A DNA stretch of 64,000 nucleotides from a virus: the IMG/VR virus record IMGVR_UViG_3300036853_000446, positions 310,001-374,000 of that record. One strand, written 5' to 3'. The notes under the pieces are model-generated. The model did no database searches. It was not told where the DNA came from and saw nothing but the letters and a program-made list of their open reading frames with translations. A program made the translations under genes and the position numbers. Shown in pieces: positions 30,576 through 39,113 of the stretch (the first letter of the stretch is position 1; every line of letters begins with the position of its first letter).

Positions 30576-31946
30576 ATGGCCAAGAAATCCCTGAAAGTCT
30601 CGGACGCGGAACAGAAGCGTATCGAGAAGCTGTTTGGCAAGGGCCTCACGAGTGCCGGCAAGAACCCAAAGAAGTTCTGGGAAGAGAAGAAGAAGCGGGA
30701 CGATGCCGTCAAGCCGTGGAAGGGTTTCGGCAAGGTCAAAGGCAAGACCAAAGACAAAACCACAGCCAAGGGCAAAGACGACGCGAAAGACGGGGGCAAA
30801 GGTAAGCAAGAGGCTAAAGGGAAAACCAAGGCCAAGACGGCCACGGTGCTCCACGTTGCCTACCGATACCTGCAGGCCATGGAGTTCGCGACTCCGGATG
30901 CGCTCGATAAATATCTCGGAGAGCACCCTGCGGCCGACAAGTCCCGTCACACGGTCAAGGAGCGTGACGAGAAAGCGCCAAAGAAGGACGACGCCAAGGC
31001 GGTAAAGAGCAAGCCCATGAAGGCCCCGGCGAAAGCCTCTCGCGTGGGCATTCCCGGCGACGAGGTTCTGCCGCCCCCGCGACTCCCGCGCCTCAGTGGG
31101 CTCAGCCCCGCCGAGAAAGGCATGGAGCACAAGATGAACTCCGCCATTGAGAAGGATCCCGCGGGCGCTGCCAAGGCCTTTACCGACGTCGCAAAGGCCA
31201 ACAACTGGGTCTTCGAAACGGATGGCGCCAAGGCGCTCATGCCCGAATGGACACGTCCTGACCTTCCGCCGGACGAAAAGGGCAAGGTCCACCCCGAGCG
31301 CGCCAAGTTTAGGGGCAAATACAACGCGGTCCTCCACCAGGGGGCGAACGCAATCGCCAAACGGTCCTTCGTCTCGCGCCTCGACGAGATCGAGAAGATG
31401 CCCGAGGACAAACGTCAAGTCTTGGTCACGAGTGGCGGAGTAGCGGCAGGTAAAGGGTCCGCGCTGGCTGCACAACCCGATCTCGCCAAGAGTGTCGCGG
31501 CCACGTGGGACGCGGCGGGTGAGCAGAACGCCACCGAGAACGACTGGGTACTCGACGAATGCAAGAAGCGCGGCATCAAACCCGTCTTCCTATTTGTGCA
31601 CGCGGATCCGGAGAAGAGCTGGCCGGGGGTCATCGAACGCGCCAAGGGTATTGGACGGATGGTGGACGCGCAACTCTTTGCCGACAGCTACGCGGTCGGG
31701 GCGAAGAACTTCGCGGCCTTTCACGCGAAGCACAAGGACGAGGCCTCCTTCGTGTTCGGACGCTTCAAGGGCCGCGGAGAGCCCGCCGAGATACTCGACA
31801 AGATGCCCCAAGAAGCGCTAGAGCTGGACGCGGACGAGATCTACGAGCGCGCCTCGAAATACGTGGACGACAAGAAGGACGATCTGCCCGATTTCGTTTA
31901 CCAAGGGGCTACGATTGGGCGCCGTACGTGGAAGGCGAAGGCATGA
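30576..31946 (+). CDS. Zeta-toxin-like P-loop protein with internal tag, 456 aa
   Basis: Lys-rich disordered N-terminus (1-90), then VLHVAYRYLQAMEFATPDAL at 91-110 leading into LDKYLGEHPAADKSRHTV, a tag plus short module. The C-terminal half is a kinase-like domain: P-loop VTSGGVAAGKGSAL and a downstream helix-strand series (GIKPVFLFVHADPEKSWPGV) like zeta toxins, which phosphorylate UDP-N-acetylglucosamine. No epsilon antitoxin is adjacent. An AAGAAGGGTGAAAGA ribosome site fixes ATG 30576. Confidence 0.8.
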   Translation: MAKKSLKVSDAEQKRIEKLFGKGLTSAGKNPKKFWEEKKKRDDAVKPWKGFGKVKGKTKDKTTAKGKDDAKDGGKGKQEAKGKTKAKTATVLHVAYRYLQAMEFATPDALDKYLGEHPAADKSRHTVKERDEKAPKKDDAKAVKSKPMKAPAKASRVGIPGDEVLPPPRLPRLSGLSPAEKGMEHKMNSAIEKDPAGAAKAFTDVAKANNWVFETDGAKALMPEWTRPDLPPDEKGKVHPERAKFRGKYNAVLHQGANAIAKRSFVSRLDEIEKMPEDKRQVLVTSGGVAAGKGSALAAQPDLAKSVAATWDAAGEQNATENDWVLDECKKRGIKPVFLFVHADPEKSWPGVIERAKGIGRMVDAQLFADSYAVGAKNFAAFHAKHKDEASFVFGRFKGRGEPAEILDKMPQEALELDADEIYERASKYVDDKKDDLPDFVYQGATIGRRTWKAKA

Positions 31947-32164
31947 CCATGAAGAGGTACGCCTTTTGGAGTGATCAGTTCGTCCAGCGCGGGCACCGAA
32001 CGCAGGTCTGGTCGACCATCGATGGGAAGGAGATTGAGGCCTGTTTCGTCCTCGCGACGGCGACCGCGCCCACCACCTGGTCAGATATCAAATCGCTCGG
32101 CGAGGTCGTCGAATGGGTGCGGAACGGTCAGCGTTCGATGTCCCCGCCGCCCGCTAAGCGGTAA
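31943..32164 (+). CDS. Hypothetical protein, 73 aa
   Basis: ATG 31943 overlaps the kinase-like gene stop as ATGA. The product (MTMKRYAFWSDQFVQRGHRT, WSTIDGKEIEACFVLATATA) is a small alpha/beta protein. Close coupling makes it a candidate partner of the zeta-like protein, which is inference only. Confidence 0.65.
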   Translation: MTMKRYAFWSDQFVQRGHRTQVWSTIDGKEIEACFVLATATAPTTWSDIKSLGEVVEWVRNGQRSMSPPPAKR

Positions 32165-32229
32165 GGCTTACCTCCTTGGGCAGCGATGAACCGTTGAGCG
32201 ACCCGGTGCGCGAGTCGGGTTCGAACCAC

Positions 32230-33009
32230 TCACACGACGATCTTGAAGATTTCGAGGTGCATGGGATCCTTCCTCGTTGCAAACCAGAGGCCGCTGAAGA
32301 AGCCGTGGCGGTAGGCCGTCAGAACTAACTCACGTACGGAACCCTTTTCTCCAACGAGTGCCCCGCGCGTGCCCAGGCCGTTCCAAGGCACATTTAAATC
32401 GATGGCACCTCCGTGAGCATGTTGGGAGAGCGTTGTCGTGCTCCCCCGGATGAAGCGCGGGGCAAAGCTCCCGCCCCAGCTCTGGATGCGGTTCAGAAGG
32501 CCTTCCTTCTCCCACGCCGCGAAAAGGGCGACGAGCTGAGGGACCGCTGCCTTGTTGAACGAGACGGTGCCGTTCGCTGGGGCTCCATAGATGCCTTGGA
32601 GCTGGGGGATCTTCACGGAGACGAGGTGCAGCGCCTGCCAGTCATTCGTGATCTTGATCGCCTCCGGGTTGCCGGCGACCGGCGCCGGCACGAACGTGAT
32701 GGCCCCGAGCAGCCTCTGACGTTCCTCGAAGCCGAGAGGTTTGGCATCAGGGGGCTTCGGCGGGAAGTCGGGCGACGACAGTTCGAAGACCTCGAACCCG
32801 AGGTGCGCCATGGCGTAGCCGACCGTCTCGTTACCGGCCTTGCCATCGATGCCGAGATGAAAGCGGCTTTGGAAATTCCGCGTCGCTTCGGCCGTGATCT
32901 CGGTGTACTCGTTGTCGACCTCTTTACCGATGAGCAGGTCGAGTCCTCGTAGGAAAGTCTCCCATTGTTCAACCAAGGGTCCCTTCGAACCAATTTGTAA
33001 TGCCTCCAT
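32230..33009 (-). CDS. Endolysin: peptidoglycan-binding domain plus M15 peptidase
   Basis: 259 aa from ATG 33009. Residues 1-65 form a PG_binding_1-like domain (KGPLVEQWETFLRGLDLLIG, TRNFQSRFHLGIDGKAGNET). The C-terminal half is an M15 (VanY-type) zinc peptidase: SQHAHGGAIDLN with H197 and D204, and DPMHLEI with H251 as ligands. It would cut peptide cross-links in the host wall at lysis. No signal peptide, so it needs a holin or virion delivery. A TTGGAGAACC ribosome site precedes the start. Confidence 0.9.
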   Translation of the reverse strand: MEALQIGSKGPLVEQWETFLRGLDLLIGKEVDNEYTEITAEATRNFQSRFHLGIDGKAGNETVGYAMAHLGFEVFELSSPDFPPKPPDAKPLGFEERQRLLGAITFVPAPVAGNPEAIKITNDWQALHLVSVKIPQLQGIYGAPANGTVSFNKAAVPQLVALFAAWEKEGLLNRIQSWGGSFAPRFIRGSTTTLSQHAHGGAIDLNVPWNGLGTRGALVGEKGSVRELVLTAYRHGFFSGLWFATRKDPMHLEIFKIVV

Positions 33010-33110
33010 GGTTCTCCAACCAAGTTGGCGCAACCAAAGGAAAACCGCGGAGCCGCTGGACGCCGGGCCGCCCTGGACCACGCCCGTGCACAATTTCTGT
33101 CGTCCAAATA

Positions 33111-33117
33111 CGGTGTA
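33111..33117 (+). promoter_or_regulatory. Class 2 promoter box CGGTGTA
   Basis: CGGTGTA, 8 nt before ATG 33126. Confidence 0.5.
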
Positions 33118-33125
33118 TCCTCCGG

Positions 33126-33527
33126 ATGCGGCGTGAGAGAGTCCGTAAAGGTGAGCTGACGGGGCGAGCGGCTGTTCGCCAGCGGGGTTGCCTCCCGCGG
33201 AGATACTCCGAAGAAGAAAGCAAATTGATGGCCCTACCAAACGACGACGACGCCCTGATGCACGAAGTGTGGGACGAACTCCGGAGCACGAGAGATCCTT
33301 CGTCCCGCGAGGTCCTGCTCGTTCGTCTGGCGGAGTTCGCGCTCGACCTTCACGACTTCTCAGATCTCGAAGTACATGAGGAAATCCACGACGCCTTTGC
33401 GACGATGCGAGCGGCCCAGGAGCAGTACCAACTCGCCGCCCTGCGCGTTGGCCGCCTCGTCGTCAGCATGCTGGAGGCGGATGATCAATACGCGACGAAC
33501 CTCTGCAACGAGAACACCGCAAACTGA
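33126..33527 (+). CDS. Hypothetical helical protein, 133 aa
   Basis: Basic first 35 residues, then an acidic helical protein (ALMHEVWDELRSTRDPSSRE, FATMRAAQEQYQLAALRVGR). The start at ATG 33126 is supported by the class 2 box 8 nt upstream; ATG 33228 is an alternative that would drop the basic leader. Function unknown. Confidence 0.65.
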   Translation: MRRERVRKGELTGRAAVRQRGCLPRRYSEEESKLMALPNDDDALMHEVWDELRSTRDPSSREVLLVRLAEFALDLHDFSDLEVHEEIHDAFATMRAAQEQYQLAALRVGRLVVSMLEADDQYATNLCNENTAN

Positions 33528-33531
33528 GACT

Positions 33532-33539
33532 CCTTCTAT
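33532..33539 (+). promoter_or_regulatory. Class 3 box CCTTCTAT
   Basis: CCTTCTATCGGC, 14 nt before ATG 33554. Confidence 0.45.
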
Positions 33540-33553
33540 CGGCAGCCGATCGT

Positions 33554-33784
33554 ATGACGGCCGCCAGGATCGTCGGGTCTCGCGAGAGATCCGTCATCGT
33601 CGATCTGACTGAAGTCCAACGCGAGCTGAGCCAGCTCCACATCCTATTGCTCGGGATAAGCGCGGATACTGAAGACGTCCTCAGCCCAGTGCGTCCGGTC
33701 GGTGGCGACGCCGATCTCAGAAGGGGTGTCCGCAGGGCGCTTGCTTGTCTCGACGCACTGCGAGAGCGCCTGCAAAAGAGCTGA
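33554..33784 (+). CDS. Hypothetical protein, 76 aa
   Basis: Helical small protein; VDLTEVQRELSQLHILLLGI and ALACLDALRERLQKS suggest a small dimeric helical bundle. Function unknown. Confidence 0.65.
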   Translation: MTAARIVGSRERSVIVDLTEVQRELSQLHILLLGISADTEDVLSPVRPVGGDADLRRGVRRALACLDALRERLQKS

Positions 33785-33788
33785 CGGT

Positions 33789-34109
33789 TTGAACCGCCCT
33801 CCGACGTGGCTACGGCCACATCGCGAAAACGAGCCTCTGCCGCCTCGAGGAGCGTTCGAGTACTGGAGACGAGCGAGCGAGCCCGTGCTCAGCTTCCTCC
33901 TCGACGAGCCCCGGAATTGGAAGACCCTGGATCAATGGGCCAAGGACACCCGCTTTGGCAAGAGCCGTCTTCGTCACGTGCTCGCCTGGCTCGAGCAGCG
34001 CGGAGAAGCTTACACGTTCACGCAATTGGAGGGACGAAAGGCGATCATCTATTGGGCTATTCCAGAGACGTTGAAGCCGTGTACCGCTTTGCGACCGCCG
34101 CAGAGGTGA
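33789..34109 (+). CDS. Probable winged-helix protein, 106 aa
   Basis: Residues about 25-85 (PVLSFLLDEPRNWKTLDQWA, GKSRLRHVLAWLEQRGEAYT) have the spacing of a winged helix with the recognition helix at GKSRLRHVLAWL. Start TTG 33789 is the first in-frame start after the previous stop; no ATG or GTG fits better. The 3' end overlaps the convergent 2H phosphoesterase gene by 53 nt. Confidence 0.6.
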   Translation: MNRPPTWLRPHRENEPLPPRGAFEYWRRASEPVLSFLLDEPRNWKTLDQWAKDTRFGKSRLRHVLAWLEQRGEAYTFTQLEGRKAIIYWAIPETLKPCTALRPPQR

Positions 34110-34659
34110 AACGGTCAACAACCCTCCGGGCCATGGCCGCCACCACCGCGTTGGTTGGGTTCAGTGCCAGGGGGAACGTCACCGTGAGCTTGCGGTCCCC
34201 CTCGTCACCGCCCCACATGCTGATCTCGTGCGCGCCCCATTCGATGGTTGGGATTCGAAACTCTTCGACGGCGTCGGGCGCGTAGGCCAGGGTCACATGC
34301 GGCCTAAACGTACGGAATTTCTTGTTGAACTCGACGCCAGCCTCATCGAACGCCGCCACCAGATTGTTGCGCAGCGTGTGCAGGTCATCGGACTCGATGT
34401 GCGCGACGACAGGGTGTGACTCGTCGCCGCTAATGGGAAAGCTCGCGACCCGCGACGTCCCTACGGTGAATGGTCGCGTCCGGGCCGTGACCGCGTAGGT
34501 GGCCTTGATGGCTTCGGCGAGCATGTCTATAGGCACGTCGTCACCGATATAAATCAGCGTAATGTGCTGGTGGTCCCTTGGCGTCTTGTCCCCGGGGACT
34601 TCAATGTCGCTCAAGAGACGTGACGTGGGCGCGGGAATCGGCAGTCCGATCATCGCCAT
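34057..34659 (-). CDS. 2H phosphoesterase with C-terminal RVVxRF tag, 200 aa
   Basis: The two HxT motifs of the 2H superfamily are clear: HITLIYIG near residue 32 and HVTLAYAP near residue 118. These enzymes cleave 2',3'- or 2',5'-phosphodiesters, including RNA ends and cyclic oligonucleotide signals made by host defences. Phage 2H enzymes can therefore act in RNA repair or anti-CBASS defence; sequence does not decide which. The C-terminal extension (MARRVVDRFTSAAVAKRYTA) carries two tag-like copies. Confidence 0.85.
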   Translation of the reverse strand: MAMIGLPIPAPTSRLLSDIEVPGDKTPRDHQHITLIYIGDDVPIDMLAEAIKATYAVTARTRPFTVGTSRVASFPISGDESHPVVAHIESDDLHTLRNNLVAAFDEAGVEFNKKFRTFRPHVTLAYAPDAVEEFRIPTIEWGAHEISMWGGDEGDRKLTVTFPLALNPTNAVVAAMARRVVDRFTSAAVAKRYTASTSLE

Positions 34660-34661
34660 AT

Positions 34662-36071
34662 TTAAAGATCCTCTTTTCCTGTCATGACGGCTTCGAAGCG
34701 CTCGAGGATCTTGTCATCCCAATTACCTCTGGTGCCGAAATGCCCGAGAGCAAACAGCTCAGCGAAGGATTCACTCCCGCCGAAGCCCTCGGTACGGCTG
34801 TAGCTGGTCGTGCGCCACTGTTCCCGGTCGAAGTCTTCGGGCAGCCGGTTGAACCTCTCGAACCGGTGGCCCAGCTCATGCACCAGGATGTAGTCGGCAC
34901 TCCCATAACTTCCTTCGCCGCGCTTCATGACCGCGGGCGTGGCCTTGACCCACATCTCGTCCTTGGCATGGATGTACCTGCCTTGTGACTTGATCTGCCC
35001 GGCGCCTTGAAAGACGACCGTGAGCGATCCTTTGAGTGCCTTGGCGCGCCATCCCTTTATCCGACCGAAGACGGCATCAATTTTCTCAGCATACTTCCGG
35101 AAGTTGACCTCGCTGATACTGGCTCGGCTCACGTAGACGGCATGCGCGAGCTTCAACTCGACAATCTGCTCCTTATTGCCGGCTGAACCATCTCCCTCGA
35201 CCGTGAAGTATCGAACGAGGTCATCAAGGGCTGGCTCGAGGTGGCTCGACCAACCCCACCCCCACTGACCGTTAAAGTCAAAGAGTGAGGCACGGGCCGT
35301 TGAGTAATCACGGCTGTACTCCTCGAGCATTTTGAGGAAGCGGTTTGCTTCTTCCTTCAGCTTCTTCTGCCCTTTGGGCGTCTTCGCAGAGTCGACACGG
35401 AAGGTCTTCCGAAACCAGGCTGCAAACTCTTGAACCTTGCCCTTGTCCTCTCGACTGAGCGGGGCGTCAGCGGGGTACGCCTTCACTCGCCCTTGGAGGT
35501 CGTCGACCTTTCGGACGAGTTCCTCCTTGAGGCCTGCCCGGAACACCCGCATCCCGGCCGCGGTGATATCCCAGAAATCACCCGCCTGGCTCTGGCCAGC
35601 GAGCTTCACGAGGCCTTGGGCCTTCAGGGCGTCGAGCTGCCCCTTGGGCGCTAGGACCACGCCCCCGTGGGCCATGATGCAAAGCTCATGCGTATGGGCG
35701 CCTGAAGCCTCCTTCTTGCCCCTCCAGCCGCCACCGAAGCCGTTGTACTGCTTCACCGCCCACGCGATGCCGTACGGATTGGGCATGTGCTCGTAGCCCC
35801 TACCCTCGTTCGGCGCGTGGATGGTTCGTCCCGACTGCGTGAATTCACGTCGGTCACCGTTCGCGACCTCGAGGCATTTGTCCCAGAGGTGCGGATTCGT
35901 TGCTTCGGAATCGTCCCTCAGGTTCGGCTCTGAGGGCGCCGTCTTCACGGCCCTCTTGACAGGGCGCTTGGCGGCCCTCTCGACCGGCTTGGGCGCGTCT
36001 TCCCGCCACGCGGGGGCTGAGGCACGAGCCTCCTCAGCCCAACGCAGCTGTCCCGTCCTCGACGTCTCCAC
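34662..36071 (-). CDS. Zincin-like metallopeptidase (paralogue 3)
   Basis: 469 aa. HELGH from residue 398 (YILVHELGHRFERFNRLPED) and the following GGSESFAELFALGHFGT as the likely third ligand make an HExxH...E peptidase of the same group as 15352 and 42924. It differs by lacking an obvious RVAxRY tag and by a unique N-terminal domain (HMPNPYGIAWAVKQYNGFGG, ELCIMAHGGVVLAPKGQLDA). GTG 36071 is the only suitable start. Confidence 0.8.
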   Translation of the reverse strand: METSRTGQLRWAEEARASAPAWREDAPKPVERAAKRPVKRAVKTAPSEPNLRDDSEATNPHLWDKCLEVANGDRREFTQSGRTIHAPNEGRGYEHMPNPYGIAWAVKQYNGFGGGWRGKKEASGAHTHELCIMAHGGVVLAPKGQLDALKAQGLVKLAGQSQAGDFWDITAAGMRVFRAGLKEELVRKVDDLQGRVKAYPADAPLSREDKGKVQEFAAWFRKTFRVDSAKTPKGQKKLKEEANRFLKMLEEYSRDYSTARASLFDFNGQWGWGWSSHLEPALDDLVRYFTVEGDGSAGNKEQIVELKLAHAVYVSRASISEVNFRKYAEKIDAVFGRIKGWRAKALKGSLTVVFQGAGQIKSQGRYIHAKDEMWVKATPAVMKRGEGSYGSADYILVHELGHRFERFNRLPEDFDREQWRTTSYSRTEGFGGSESFAELFALGHFGTRGNWDDKILERFEAVMTGKEDL

Positions 36072-36110
36072 GCATGGAGCCAGTCATTTAGTAGATTAGC
36101 GGGCCTCTGC

Positions 36111-36743
36111 TTATGCCGCGCCCATGCTATAAGCCGCCCGAACCTCTGGCAGCGGTTTGACTTTCAGGACGACGCCGCCCATTTCGAAGAAACCAGCGAT
36201 CTTCCGGTGTTGCTTCGACCCGGGCGCAATGTGGGGGCAAACGTCTTCGAATGCTCCGAGGCTCGTAACGAGCGTCTCGCGCTGTACCCCGGGGTAGTTG
36301 ATGTAGCCAATTCGCTTGGCTTCCCTCGGCGACATCTCTGCCGGCGTCGCTCCTCCTCTGACCGACGGAGGCGGTAACAAGAAGGTGCCACTCTTACGGC
36401 GTAGCATGATCTGTTTGGCGTTCGTCTTGACAAGCCCCGTTTCGACTACCACGGAAGCGGTCGTCGAAACGGGCGACGGGGTTGAGAGTGCACGCTGCGT
36501 CGGCTGCATCGGCGGCGCGCCGGGTTCGCCCTTTTGCCATGTAGGGACGACCACGCGGCGTCTCGATGTCGGTTCCGCATCGAGCTTTTGGCCAAAATAG
36601 ACCTTCTCGATCCAGGCCTTCTGTTTGTCGCTACAGCGATTGAATCGGTGGATCCGATCCCACATGTCAGTGAAAGATTCGCGCTCGCGCTGATTGAGTT
36701 CAGCCCGTCGAAGCACAACGGCGAGCATGTCCTTGGCTGTCAT
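36111..36743 (-). CDS. Hypothetical protein, 210 aa
   Basis: N-terminal helical module (NQRERESFTDMWDRIHRFNR, CSDKQKAWIEKVYFGQKL) similar in layout to short phage modules that follow a KQ..WI pattern, then a Pro/Ser/Thr linker and a C-terminal part (YPGVQRETLVTSLGAFEDVC). The product is not a recognisable enzyme. Confidence 0.7.
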   Translation of the reverse strand: MTAKDMLAVVLRRAELNQRERESFTDMWDRIHRFNRCSDKQKAWIEKVYFGQKLDAEPTSRRRVVVPTWQKGEPGAPPMQPTQRALSTPSPVSTTASVVVETGLVKTNAKQIMLRRKSGTFLLPPPSVRGGATPAEMSPREAKRIGYINYPGVQRETLVTSLGAFEDVCPHIAPGSKQHRKIAGFFEMGGVVLKVKPLPEVRAAYSMGAA

Positions 36744-37074
36744 TCTTCTCTCCTGGGGACTCCCGATGAGTCAAGAGCGAGGCTTGCCTTTTTCTGGAAG
36801 GCCGCGACTCAACTCTGTTCGTCCCCCGCAGACGATAAACGCTCTCCGCGTTCAGTTAACGCTCCCACGCGATCTTGTCAACGACTCAACTATAGCATCC
36901 CGATGTGGCAGGACCCAAATCTCGAAGCCACGAAATAGTGTCACCCGGCGAGAGCACATCGCCCAATTGGGTCGAGCCTGTGTGGAGAAAGCACGAGCTT
37001 TCAATACCCCGCCCCTGTACCAAACCATCCGGGCGATCCCGCCGTTCTGGCGTCTCCGGCGCTTCCGGCTTTTC
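36744..37074. other. Gene-free stretch between divergent operons
   Basis: About 330 nt with no well-supported gene. An open frame on the plus strand from 36905 to 37186 exists, but only its last 75 nt have a ribosome site (see 37112). A class 2 box ends this stretch. Confidence 0.5.
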
Positions 37075-37081
37075 CGGTGTA
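37075..37081 (+). promoter_or_regulatory. Class 2 promoter box CGGTGTA
   Basis: CGGTGTA about 104 nt before the kinase gene and 30 nt before the small frame at 37112. Confidence 0.4.
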
Positions 37082-37111
37082 ACGGTTATCACGTTTATCC
37101 GAGAGGCTCAT

Positions 37112-37186
37112 GTGATAGCAACAAAGTTCGCTGTCGGTGCACCATATCTCATCGTTGCATCTGACGAGATATGGGGGCGAGCTTGA
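37112..37186 (+). CDS. Possible 24-aa leader peptide
   Basis: GTG 37112 has GAGAGG 5 nt upstream and encodes MIATKFAVGAPYLIVASDEI plus four more residues, ending in a TGATG overlap with the kinase gene start. It could be a translationally coupled leader controlling 37186-37758. Confidence 0.3.
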   Translation: MIATKFAVGAPYLIVASDEIWGRA

Positions 37187-37758
37187 TGACGTCGCGAGTT
37201 GCCTTCTGCGGCGCCAGTGGGACGGGCAAGACAACGCTGACCGAGTGGGTCAAGACCACGTACTCTCTGCCCATCAATCCGGTGGGAAGCCGTAACGTCG
37301 CACGCGCGATGGGGTTCAGCAACGCCTACGAGACGGATGCGGCCGGCAAAAGATCGGAATTTCAGATACGACTGATGCGGGAAAAGATCGAATGGGAAGC
37401 CGACCACAACGAGTTTGTGACGGATCGGACCACGTTCGACAATCTTACCTATTCGACGCTCCACGGCTGCTCGAGCATCGACGCCGCGCAGTTTGAAGCC
37501 GCGTGCACTGGCATGAACCGCTACGAATGCGTCATCTATTGCCCAGTCTCCGTATTCATCGACTTGGGGGACGATCCCGAGCGTCTATCGAGCATGACTT
37601 ATCAACAGCTCTATGACGCAGCGTTGTGGGGGCTTCTGCAGAAATTTCGCCCGCCCGGTACTCGACTCGTTACCATGCCATTCCCAAAGCTCGAGCACCG
37701 GAAAGACTTCCTACGTCAGCTGCTGCGAACCGGCCGCGAAGGCGAAGAGGACTCCTAG
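37186..37758 (+). CDS. P-loop nucleotide kinase-like protein, 190 aa
   Basis: Starts MTSRVAFCGASGTGKTTLTE: Walker A GASGTGKT at residues 9-16. The DRTTFDNLTYSTLH segment resembles the acceptor-binding region of NadR-type and phage nucleotide kinases (AAA_28-like). Likely phosphorylates a nucleoside or nucleotide, feeding DNA precursor or NAD metabolism; substrate not determinable. Start ATG 37186 has GGGGGCGAG upstream. Confidence 0.8.
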   Translation: MTSRVAFCGASGTGKTTLTEWVKTTYSLPINPVGSRNVARAMGFSNAYETDAAGKRSEFQIRLMREKIEWEADHNEFVTDRTTFDNLTYSTLHGCSSIDAAQFEAACTGMNRYECVIYCPVSVFIDLGDDPERLSSMTYQQLYDAALWGLLQKFRPPGTRLVTMPFPKLEHRKDFLRQLLRTGREGEEDS

Positions 37759-37783
37759 AGGAGCCCTAGACCAGCTCCGGGAT

Positions 37784-38542
37784 TCAGCTGGCTGCGCGTA
37801 GGGCCGCGATGATGTCGGCCTTTGTCATGCCGTACTTGGTCTCGACGCCCTTCTCGGTTGCGGCGGCGATCAGCTTCTTCTTGCTCCACGATTCGTAGTG
37901 CTCGGCATTATCGTCAGACACCTCAGCCTCCTCAGCGTCATGTGCGGGCGTCACAGCGATGGTGTCGGCAGCGTCAGAAATCGACTCTGCAGCTCCTGCG
38001 ATCGAATCGGCGGCTTCCGCAATCGACTCTGCGGCCTCGGTGCGGCGCTCTGCACGATCCCCTCGCGGTGGCTCGCTCGCCCTGGGACCCACCAGAGTGG
38101 GCTCATCAACCGAGACGGGTTCAACCGAGGCGGGTTCAACCGAGACGGGCTCGTACTCATCAGCAACCGAGGCGGACTCATCCGAGACGGGCTCCTGGGT
38201 CGAGTTTACGGAAGTCTCCCGCGGGAGATCTTCTAACGGAGCTGCTTTCGGAGGGTCTTCCGACGGAGCTGCTTCTCGAGCTGGCTCAGACGATTGAGCT
38301 GGCTCGGATGGCCCAAATGATTCAGTGGGTTGAGCTGGCTCGGATGATTGAGCTGGCTCGGATGGCTCGGATGGTGGCTCCCCGATTGCCGCACGGCACA
38401 AGGCCGAAAGCCCTGCCGGCGAGGCGTCCGTGCCCCCCATTTCCTGGGCGTAATGGTCGCCGCGGGCGATCGTGTAGCCACGCAGCTCGGAGAGTCGAGC
38501 ACGGCGGAGTAGGTCAGTGAGATCGGGGAGGTTGAGGCTCAT
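37784..38542 (-). CDS. Acidic repeat protein with C-terminal SAP/HeH-like domain, 252 aa
   Basis: Residues 55-100 are Ser-Glu-Pro-Ala repeats (SEPAQSSEPAQ), residues 128-150 are Val-Ser-Val-Glu-Pro repeats and 170-195 are AAESIAEAADSIAGAAESI repeats. The last 35 residues (SWSKKKLIAAATEKGVETKY) form a helix-extended-helix like SAP or Rho-N modules, which bind nucleic acid. An acidic spring with a DNA- or RNA-binding tip suits a nucleoid, tail or scaffold role; inference only. The long leader contains a CCTTTTAT box. Confidence 0.75.
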   Translation of the reverse strand: MSLNLPDLTDLLRRARLSELRGYTIARGDHYAQEMGGTDASPAGLSALCRAAIGEPPSEPSEPAQSSEPAQPTESFGPSEPAQSSEPAREAAPSEDPPKAAPLEDLPRETSVNSTQEPVSDESASVADEYEPVSVEPASVEPVSVDEPTLVGPRASEPPRGDRAERRTEAAESIAEAADSIAGAAESISDAADTIAVTPAHDAEEAEVSDDNAEHYESWSKKKLIAAATEKGVETKYGMTKADIIAALRAAS

Positions 38543-38622
38543 TTGGGGTTGGGTCCTTCCAACTTCCTCGGGGTCATAAAAGGATTTTTGTTCCGCTCAC
38601 GTCGGGACCGGGCGGATCGCCC

Positions 38623-38629
38623 CGGTGTA
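38623..38629 (+). promoter_or_regulatory. Class 2 promoter box CGGTGTA
   Basis: CGGTGTA, 10 nt before ATG 38640. Confidence 0.55.
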
Positions 38630-38639
38630 TGCCGAGCCC

Positions 38640-39113
38640 ATGATCGATCTCGCGGTCTTCCACCGAAATCTATTGGGCCTCGACCCAAAGAGAACCCCCG
38701 TCGAATTCCGTCTCACCAAAACACATGAACGCCTCTACGCGGCAAGCCGCGAGTCAGCCCGCCACGGATTTCTCCTCCCTTCAAACCGAAACCTCGAGAG
38801 TTGGGAGCACTTTCTGGGGACCTTCGTCTTGGCGTACGGCCAAACTCCGATTGGCTCCGTGACCTTTGCCGTGAGCGCGCCCGTCCGCCGGTGGGCGAAT
38901 GAACAGCTCAAGAAGGTCGCGCACCACATCTTTTCGTCACGCGCCAAGGCGTCGAGAGCGAGCATTGACGACCTCTTCTCGAAGTTTCAACGACTCGAAA
39001 TCGGGTCGAGCGTCCTGCAGATGGCAGAGCCCGAGCGATGGGTCGCGTATGGGTTCACCGACGAGGACATCCTAACCCCTTGGATGCGCAACCGACTCCT
39101 CATTGCAGCATGA
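38640..39113 (+). CDS. Hypothetical protein, 157 aa
   Basis: Unknown alpha/beta protein (MIDLAVFHRNLLGLDPKRTP). Start is ATG 38640; the earlier in-frame ATG at 38625 lies inside the promoter box. Overlaps the next gene by 4 nt (ATGA). Confidence 0.7.
   Translation: MIDLAVFHRNLLGLDPKRTPVEFRLTKTHERLYAASRESARHGFLLPSNRNLESWEHFLGTFVLAYGQTPIGSVTFAVSAPVRRWANEQLKKVAHHIFSSRAKASRASIDDLFSKFQRLEIGSSVLQMAEPERWVAYGFTDEDILTPWMRNRLLIAA

Noticed and set aside
30447-31475. Long minus-strand open frame opposite the zeta-like gene
   Set aside because: It is antisense to a gene with a P-loop; its product is a leucine/arginine-rich composition artefact of high GC.
32160-32229. tRNA-like T-loop (GGGTTCGAACCAC)
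   Set aside because: Flanking bases do not form a 5-bp T stem, and no acceptor or anticodon stem can be drawn.
29172-33960. GGATCAA strings inside genes (for example near 29173 and 33929)
   Set aside because: No CGTACT-like box at 15-16 nt and no start codon downstream, so they were not counted as class 1 promoters.
36905-37186. 94-codon plus-strand frame before the kinase gene
   Set aside because: Only the last 75 nt have a ribosome site and a promoter box upstream; the longer frame has none.
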